Below are positions 58,572-64,000 of a stretch of 64,000 bases of DNA, piece after piece (the first letter of the stretch is position 1; each line of letters starts with the position of its first letter). The DNA lies in NCBI GenBank assembly GCA_016792805.1, contig JAEUHX010000042.1:62001-126000 (forward strand), read 5' to 3'. The stretch comes from Planctomycetota bacterium (GTDB lineage Bacteria > Planctomycetota > UBA1135 > JACQFD01). The notes under the pieces were generated by a model, which saw only the letters and a program-made list of their open reading frames with translations, did not search any database and was not told where the DNA came from. The position numbers and the translations under genes were made by a program.

Positions 58572-61147
58572 AAATCCTCGCCGTCGTCCATCAGTTTCTG
58601 CCGCGCCACCGCGCAGGGACGGAGATCCACACCGATCAGCTCGCCCGCGCACTCAAGGCGCGGGGACATGACATCACAGTTCTCGCGTGCGAGCACACGG
58701 GAGACCGGCCGCAATACTCGCTGGCGCGCCGCGACTACGCCGGGATTCCGGTGATCGAGGTCGCCTGGGCGCATGGGATCGACGACTTCGAGCGGACGTA
58801 TGCAAATCCGGAGATGAACCGGGTCGCTGCGCGGGTGGTCCGGGAGGTGAATCCCGATCTAGTGCATTTCCAGCACACGATGTTTTTTGGGTTCGACATC
58901 GTGCGCGCGGTGGCGGACGTCGGGAAGCCGATGGTGGCAACGCTGCATGAGTATTATTTGGCGTGCCACCGCGGAACGTTCCTGCTGGAGAATCTACAGA
59001 TCTGCGAGAAGGGTCCGCGCCCCGATCTGTGCGCCGAGTGCGCGCACAAGGTGCCGCTCGTGCCGCAGCGCTACGGGCGCGACGACCGTGCGCTCGCCCT
59101 TCCGCTCGCCATGGAGCGGCGTGCCGCGACGATCATCGACCGCGCGCGCCATGTCGATCTGTTTCTTTCGCCGTCGCGGTTCCTGCGGGAGCGGATGATT
59201 CGCGCAGGAATTGTGGAGCCTCACCGCATCGCGGTGGTGGAGCACGGGCTTCCGATGGTGCCGCCGTTCCCGCACCGCGCGCGCGCGGAAGGGGAACCGC
59301 TGCGTATCGCATACGTCGGCACCGTGGCGGATTACAAAGGGCTTGAGGTGCTGATTCGCGCGGCCAATCGGCTGACCGATCTGCCCAACGAGATACAGAT
59401 CCACGGCGCGCTGGACTGGTTTCCACAATTCGTCGAGCGCATGAAGCAGATTTGCACGAATCCGCGCGTGCGCTGGATGGGTGGATTCCCCGCGGAGCGC
59501 GGGCCTGAGGTGCTGGCGGGGCTCGAGCTGCTGGTAGTGCCCTCGCTCTGGTTCGAGAATGCGCCGGTCACCATTCTCGAAGCGTTCCGCGCGGGGGTGC
59601 CGGTGCTGGCGACGGACCTCGGCGGGATGCGGGAGTCGCTGTCGCGCGGAGGCGGTGTGGTCTTCGGCCGCGACGACGACGAGGCGCTCGCGCGTGCGAT
59701 CCGCACCTACGCGACCGACGAAGACGCGTATCACGAATTGTGCCTTTCCGTTCCGAAGGTCCGCACCGACGCCGAGATGGCGGTAGAGACGGAGACCTAC
59801 TTCGAGCGCGTGCTGGAGGCCCACGAGCGCCGGCAGCAGGTGGACCGCGTGCGCGCGCACGCTGCGCGGTTGGGGGCCGCTGTGGCGGCGTTGCCGCGCA
59901 GCGGCAAGAAAGTGCTTTTTGTGAATCCGTTCACGCTGCCGGAGAGCGTGGGTGGCGTGCAAATGCACATGGCGCTTGTGTCACGCGAGCTGCGCAAGCG
60001 CGGTCATGAGCCGGTCGTTTTCCGAAGCGACTCGAGCGATCCGACCGCGCCGGAGTTCGCGATTCGGACGGCCGAGTTTGAGGGAACGCGCCTGTATGGT
60101 GTTAATTATCGCTGGAGCGACTTCGACGACGGATTCGAGCGCATCCTCACGAATCCGTCGATCGATCGCTCCTTCTGTGAGATTCTCGAGAAAGAACGGC
60201 CCGACGTGGTGCACGCGCACGGACTCACCTGCCTCTCGAGCACGGTGCTGGAGGAGGCGAAGCGCCGCGGAGTGCGCGTTGGCATCACGCTCCACGATTT
60301 CTGGATGGGCTGCCCGCGCGGGCAACGCATCACGCGCGACCTCGAATTGTGCACCACGATCGACCGACGGCGCTGCGTGCCCTGCCTCGGCGCTCTCTGG
60401 CCGCAACATTTCCCGGACGAAGCGCGCGGGCTTGCGGCGCTCGAGGATTACGACCGCAGAATTCGCCGATCGCTTGAGCTCGCGGATTTCTTGGTGACTC
60501 CGAGCGAGTACCACCGGCGCATGTACATCCGCGAATGGGGCATTCCGGAGAAGAAGATCCATGCCGTTGCTCCTGGGCTCGATCCGGCGCCGTACGAAGG
60601 GCTGAAGCGGACGCCATCGTCGAAGTTCCGAGTGGGGTTTATTGGAAGTGTGATCCCGAGCAAGGGAGTTCACACGTTGATCGACGCAGTGAATCGGCTG
60701 CCGGCAGAGGCGTGCGTGCTGCGCATCCATGGGGAGGCGTTCCCGTGGCATGACATCCGCAATTATGAGGAGCAGCTCAAGTCGCGCGTGAAGCGAAGCC
60801 ATCCCGTCGAATTCTGCGGACGTTATAAGAACGAGGATCTGCCGAAGATCCTCGGCGCTCTCGATGTGCTGGTGGTCCCGTCCCTTTGGTATGAAAGCTA
60901 CTGCATGACGATTCGCGAGGGGTTCCTCGCGGGCGTCCCGGTCATCTGCTCGCGCCTAGGCCCCATGGCGGACGCGGTCGAGGACGGCGTGACGGGGCTT
61001 TTGTATGAACCGGGCAACGTCGACGATCTGACGCGCTGCCTGCGCCGACTCCTCGACGACGCGCGCTTGCGCAACGACCTCTCTCGCGCGCCGAAGGCCG
61101 TACCGTCGGCGAGCGAAGTGACCGACCAGCTACTGGCGATTTATTGA
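58568..61147 (+). CDS. Tandem double family 4 glycosyltransferase
   Basis: An 859-residue fusion of two complete GT4 enzymes. Module 1 is about residues 1-430: ILAVVHQFLPRHRAGTEIHT, TLHEYYLACHRGTFLLENL, LRIAYVGTVADYKGLEVLIR and VVPSLWFENAPVTILEAFRAGVPVLA. Module 2 is about 455-859: KVLFVNPFTLPESVGGVQMHM, TLHDFWMGCPRGQRITRDL, FRVGFIGSVIPSKGVHTLID and VVPSLWYESYCMTIREGFLAGVPV. Each has its own HDxW/HEYY region, Cys cluster and E-x7-E nucleotide site, so both could be active and add two successive sugars. A basic linker joins them. Starts at GTG 58568 within the previous stop; last gene of the run. Confidence 0.92.
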   Translation: MKILAVVHQFLPRHRAGTEIHTDQLARALKARGHDITVLACEHTGDRPQYSLARRDYAGIPVIEVAWAHGIDDFERTYANPEMNRVAARVVREVNPDLVHFQHTMFFGFDIVRAVADVGKPMVATLHEYYLACHRGTFLLENLQICEKGPRPDLCAECAHKVPLVPQRYGRDDRALALPLAMERRAATIIDRARHVDLFLSPSRFLRERMIRAGIVEPHRIAVVEHGLPMVPPFPHRARAEGEPLRIAYVGTVADYKGLEVLIRAANRLTDLPNEIQIHGALDWFPQFVERMKQICTNPRVRWMGGFPAERGPEVLAGLELLVVPSLWFENAPVTILEAFRAGVPVLATDLGGMRESLSRGGGVVFGRDDDEALARAIRTYATDEDAYHELCLSVPKVRTDAEMAVETETYFERVLEAHERRQQVDRVRAHAARLGAAVAALPRSGKKVLFVNPFTLPESVGGVQMHMALVSRELRKRGHEPVVFRSDSSDPTAPEFAIRTAEFEGTRLYGVNYRWSDFDDGFERILTNPSIDRSFCEILEKERPDVVHAHGLTCLSSTVLEEAKRRGVRVGITLHDFWMGCPRGQRITRDLELCTTIDRRRCVPCLGALWPQHFPDEARGLAALEDYDRRIRRSLELADFLVTPSEYHRRMYIREWGIPEKKIHAVAPGLDPAPYEGLKRTPSSKFRVGFIGSVIPSKGVHTLIDAVNRLPAEACVLRIHGEAFPWHDIRNYEEQLKSRVKRSHPVEFCGRYKNEDLPKILGALDVLVVPSLWYESYCMTIREGFLAGVPVICSRLGPMADAVEDGVTGLLYEPGNVDDLTRCLRRLLDDARLRNDLSRAPKAVPSASEVTDQLLAIY

Positions 61148-61493
61148 GATTCGGCCGGAGGGTGCCTCCTCCGATCTGTTGGATCACGTTCATTCGGGAT
61201 GCCCCTGAGGGCGTTTGAAAGTCCTCCGAGCTGCGCGCGGGCCTCGTGGTCCATCGCTGCGTCGCCTCGTCCTCGACCGAACTCCTTGGCTACGCCTGCG
61301 GCGAGGCTCCTTGCCCTGGGCGCACCACGAAGAGTGTGCTCGCGCTCTCGCGCCACCGATGGGGAGATGAATCCGAGGCACCGCCAGTCGGCCGCCCGAC
61401 GGAAGCGCACATCTTTGACCTGCGCCGTCGCGCCGAGGCGTCTCGCGGGCGGCTTATGGACTCCGGAGGACAGGCCCTCGACAATCTTCCGCG
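61148..61493. other. 346-base intergenic region with repeat copy B
   Basis: No supported gene. It contains the second copy of the 97-base dispersed repeat and lies upstream of a large surface-protein gene. The frames in it have no ribosome site or recognisable motif. Confidence 0.55.
61226..61322 (+). repeat. 97-base dispersed repeat, copy B
   Basis: Aligns to the complement of 28163-28259 at about 82% identity without gaps. Its first bases, with the eight before it (61218-61239), also match 16925-16946 at 20 of 22 positions. It ends about 170 bases before the start of the 61494 gene. Confidence 0.7.
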
Positions 61494-63965
61494 ATGAGGA
61501 ATCGCCGCTGGATTGGAGTTGCATTCGCCGCCGTCGCGGCAGGTGGGGCGCTTCTGTGGCATCTCACGGCCCAGGGAGCGGAGGAGGAGGGGTTGCGGGA
61601 TCCGAGGCGCGCACCGACGTCTCGGGAGTCTGCGGCGTCTCGCGGCGCGCCCATGCCGTCCTCGGTTTCCGCGGATCACGCGCGGTCCAGCGTTTCGAAC
61701 TCGGACTCCACGGCGACGGCCGACCGAGCACGGCTTCGGGTTCTCTTGGCGGGAGGGGCGCCCGCCCTCGGAGCGCGCGTGATTCTGTACGATGGCATCC
61801 AATTTCTCGAGAAGCAGAATTGTGATGGCCTTGGAGAAGTGGCATTCGCGTCGGTGCCTCCAACTGCACTGATCTTGGTCGAACGACCCAACGCCACGCC
61901 GTCGCAAGCGGCATGGGCGGAGCTGCCCCTGGAAGGGGACGGAGGGCAAGCCGCGCGCACTCTGAGGCTCCCTCGCGGTGCCCATCTCTCCGGAGTTCTG
62001 ACGGTGGATGGCGCGGCACCCGGGGAGCCGATTCGAATCGGGTTCGTGCCCAACCGTGCGCTGCCGGAGCTGGAGCTCATTCCCTCCCAGGTGCTTGTCG
62101 CGGCGGGCACTTGGGTCGGAGGGCGCCGTCCGCTCGAAACAGCAACGACACCTGAAGGCTTTTTTGAGTTCCTCGATCTTCCCGAGAATTGTTCGGGCCT
62201 TCTGCAGATTCCCCATTGCTACACGTTCGCCGGCTTGGACGGAGAAACGCGGTCGACTCATGTGGAGCGCCCGCAGGAGGGAATGCGGCTCGCGTTGGAG
62301 CGCTTGCCGGTGCTTGCGGGGCGTCTCGTCGAGGAGGGGACAGGGCGACCCGTCCGTGATACATTACAAATCGATATTCGCGGACCTGGCGGTCGAACGC
62401 TCTCTGGGTCCTCCTCGGAGGACGGGACCTTTCAATTCTGTGTCCCCAAGCTCAGCGCTCCGGCGGGTGCAGGCTCCGCGCCGCCGAATGCTACGTATTC
62501 ATTGCAGGTCAGCGCAGATCGGTCAGCAAAGAAAGTCCTCCTCGATCGCGAAGTCGAGGTGAAAGGAATTGTGAATCTCGGGGACATCCTCGTCCCGGCA
62601 ATGCGCCAGATCGAGGTCGAGGTCCTCGACCGAGCGGGCGCGGCCATCCCCGGCGCATTTGTACGCATCGACCGCGAGCTGGGGGGTCCTACGGACGCGA
62701 ACGGGCTCGCTCGAATCACCTGCAGTGCAGCGTCCGGCGAAGCGATCGTCGGAGCGGTCGGCTATCGGCGAGCGCGCCTTTCGATCGCGAACGCGGTGAG
62801 CGGCCCCATTCGAGCGGTGCTCGACGCTTCGACGGTGTTCAAGGTGATGGTCGAATCGGCCACCGATTCGCCGCTCAACGATTTGAGGCTTCGGCTCTCC
62901 GCAAAGGCGCCGCTTTTCGAAGGGGGCGCAACTCGCCATGACGATGCCGAGGTCCGGGCCGGCGCCGCGCTGCAGGGAACATCCGCGTTGTTGGAGGGCG
63001 GCTGCTGGGTCGATACGCCGGTTGCTGTGGCACGAGAAGTGATCTTCAATGGACTTCAGCCGGGGCTCCTCATCGAACTTGAGTTGTGGACAGCCATGGG
63101 GGAGCCGGTGGCACGAGGCGAGGTGACTTTGCGCGTCGAGGAGAGAAAGTCGGAGAGGCTCCGCGTTGAGGGGAGATCCGTAACTCTTCGGGGAGTTGTC
63201 CTCGATGAGCGGGGCGATCCGATCCCGCGCGCACAAGTGAGAGCGAAGCGGTCGCAGGAAGATCATGAATCTCTTTGGTTCACCGCCGACCTGAAGGGGC
63301 GATTTTCCTTGGGGCCGTTCTTTGGGACCGAGGCGAAGCTGCTCGTCCGGAAGGACGGGTACGCGGGAGCGCTGGCGCATGTCCCGTTGGATGCTGCCCG
63401 CTCTGAAGAAGTGAGAATCACACTTCACAAGGGGCGCGAGATTGTGCTGAAACTTGTCGAGGAAGATGGCACCCCCGTCAAGTCCGATAGCGCAGTACTC
63501 ATGCTCGAAGGATCGCCCGCGATCCCAGCCTCACGGCGAGGCGAGCATCTCGTCTTCGTCGGAGTTGGGCCAGGCCGTGGGCTCATACACGTGAATTATG
63601 CCGGAGCCCCTCTCATATCGAACGTGGAGCCGCTCCAGAGCGAGTGTCAGATCGTGGTCCCCAAGACGGGAAAAGTGGACATTCGGTGGCGCGCATCGGT
63701 AACGAAGGAGAGCACTCTTCAGATTCGCCTTCATCGCAAGGACGCCGATCCGCCCGCGTTGATCCTCTTGCATGTTCCCGAAGCAGACCTGGCTTCGGGC
63801 TCTGGGGCGATGGCCACTCAGCGCATCGTACAGGGGCGATACGCGGTTACTCTTGTGAATATCGTGCCCGCGCTAGGTTCGGGCTTTCACGAGAATGTGA
63901 TCGCGCAAGCGGAGATCGAGGTTCTAGCGGCCAAGACAAATACGCTTGAGCTTTCGAGCCGCTAG
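61494..63965 (+). CDS. Large exported protein with carboxypeptidase-regulatory-like domains
   Basis: An 823-residue protein with an N-terminal signal anchor (about 6-26, WIGVAFAAVAAGGALLWHL), a Ser/Ala-rich disordered linker to about residue 80, then a string of beta-sandwich domains. Recurrent segments are LRVLLAGGAPALGARVILYDG, LSGVLTVDGAAPGEPIRIG, GRLVEEGTGRPVRDTLQI, VEVLDRAGAAIPGAFVRID and LRGVVLDERGDPIPRAQVRA. All of these are typical of CarboxypepD_reg/SdrD-B-like structural domains, about seven in series. No catalytic motif. It is a longer architectural relative of the 17261 protein. Probably a surface or periplasmic stalk protein; the role is unknown. The gene is complete, ending 35 bases before the window edge. 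Confidence 0.75.
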   Translation: MRNRRWIGVAFAAVAAGGALLWHLTAQGAEEEGLRDPRRAPTSRESAASRGAPMPSSVSADHARSSVSNSDSTATADRARLRVLLAGGAPALGARVILYDGIQFLEKQNCDGLGEVAFASVPPTALILVERPNATPSQAAWAELPLEGDGGQAARTLRLPRGAHLSGVLTVDGAAPGEPIRIGFVPNRALPELELIPSQVLVAAGTWVGGRRPLETATTPEGFFEFLDLPENCSGLLQIPHCYTFAGLDGETRSTHVERPQEGMRLALERLPVLAGRLVEEGTGRPVRDTLQIDIRGPGGRTLSGSSSEDGTFQFCVPKLSAPAGAGSAPPNATYSLQVSADRSAKKVLLDREVEVKGIVNLGDILVPAMRQIEVEVLDRAGAAIPGAFVRIDRELGGPTDANGLARITCSAASGEAIVGAVGYRRARLSIANAVSGPIRAVLDASTVFKVMVESATDSPLNDLRLRLSAKAPLFEGGATRHDDAEVRAGAALQGTSALLEGGCWVDTPVAVAREVIFNGLQPGLLIELELWTAMGEPVARGEVTLRVEERKSERLRVEGRSVTLRGVVLDERGDPIPRAQVRAKRSQEDHESLWFTADLKGRFSLGPFFGTEAKLLVRKDGYAGALAHVPLDAARSEEVRITLHKGREIVLKLVEEDGTPVKSDSAVLMLEGSPAIPASRRGEHLVFVGVGPGRGLIHVNYAGAPLISNVEPLQSECQIVVPKTGKVDIRWRASVTKESTLQIRLHRKDADPPALILLHVPEADLASGSGAMATQRIVQGRYAVTLVNIVPALGSGFHENVIAQAEIEVLAAKTNTLELSSR

Positions 63966-64000
63966 CCTTGATGGCTGCTTGCGGCGCGCCAAGGAATTAT

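Noticed and set aside
61199-61493. Open frames in the gap before the 61494 gene that look like a transposase C-terminus
   Set aside because: Similarity to the 28-kb gap is at DNA level in all frames, with no third-position bias, so coding is not supported.

Overview
The window is high-GC bacterial DNA (about two thirds G+C by eye) and is densely coded on both strands. I read 45 protein genes, one of them cut by the left edge, and saw no rRNA, tRNA, CRISPR array or intact transposon. The content points to the PVC superphylum and most likely Planctomycetota. Evidence for this is a small basic protein of the PVC-restricted type (15673-15975), a Ser/Thr kinase fused to kinesin-light-chain-like TPRs, two FG-GAP/CRTAC1-type secreted proteins and carboxypeptidase-regulatory-like surface proteins. 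The phylum call is inference from gene content.

Layout. 1-3384 (minus): end of a type IV pilus / type II secretion assembly operon with a PilM-PilN fusion, a PilO-like protein and a truncated third gene. 3531-9541: uracil-DNA glycosylase, a membrane-TPR protein and a secreted PKD plus possible TULIP-fold protein. 9887-16836: Hsp20 behind a strong sigma-54 promoter match, a three-gene minus operon (CRTAC1-like, RlmI-like methyltransferase, TPR protein), a membrane protein, the PVC small basic protein and QueE. 17261-21464: a surface protein and the TPR-kinase. 21574-28001: Der GTPase, a small exported protein, then a Wzm/Wzt polysaccharide ABC exporter and two glycosyltransferases. 28002-28884 has no supported gene. 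28885-38658: hybrid histidine kinase, PIG-L deacetylase, GHMP sugar kinase, glycosyltransferase and a MacB/Lol-like ABC pair. 38662-41894: a sulfatase-fold enzyme with Thr in place of the formylglycine Cys, a second PIG-L enzyme and a glycosyltransferase. 42090-45799: a type VI secretion accessory cassette (DUF3540-like, DUF2169, DUF4150 PAAR-like, DUF2169) without T6SS core genes in view. 45805-50316: HEAT-like protein, MalQ, glycosyltransferase. 50623-52582: a markedly AT-richer two-gene island, DUF5131 plus TcmP. 52714-61147: FG-GAP protein and a run of four overlapping glycosyltransferase genes, the last a double-GT4 fusion. 61494-63965: a large regulatory-like-domain protein.

How it works together. 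Most of the window is cell-surface glycan business: about ten glycosyltransferase domains, an ABC exporter with a substrate-recognition tail, two PIG-L deacetylases, a heptose-kinase-like GHMP enzyme and a possible phospho- or sulfo-group enzyme. Many genes are chained by 4-base ATGA/GTGA/TTGA overlaps, so translational coupling is the main operon logic. Alongside are exported adhesin-like or lipid-binding-like proteins and signalling proteins.

The best candidate for an under-described system is the DUF5131-TcmP pair. It sits alone in a low-GC island with its own upstream dyad and a strong hairpin at the end of TcmP. Second is the orphan DUF2169/DUF4150 cassette. A third, DNA-level oddity is the octamer ATTTGTGG, which recurs in all reading frames far more often than base composition predicts.
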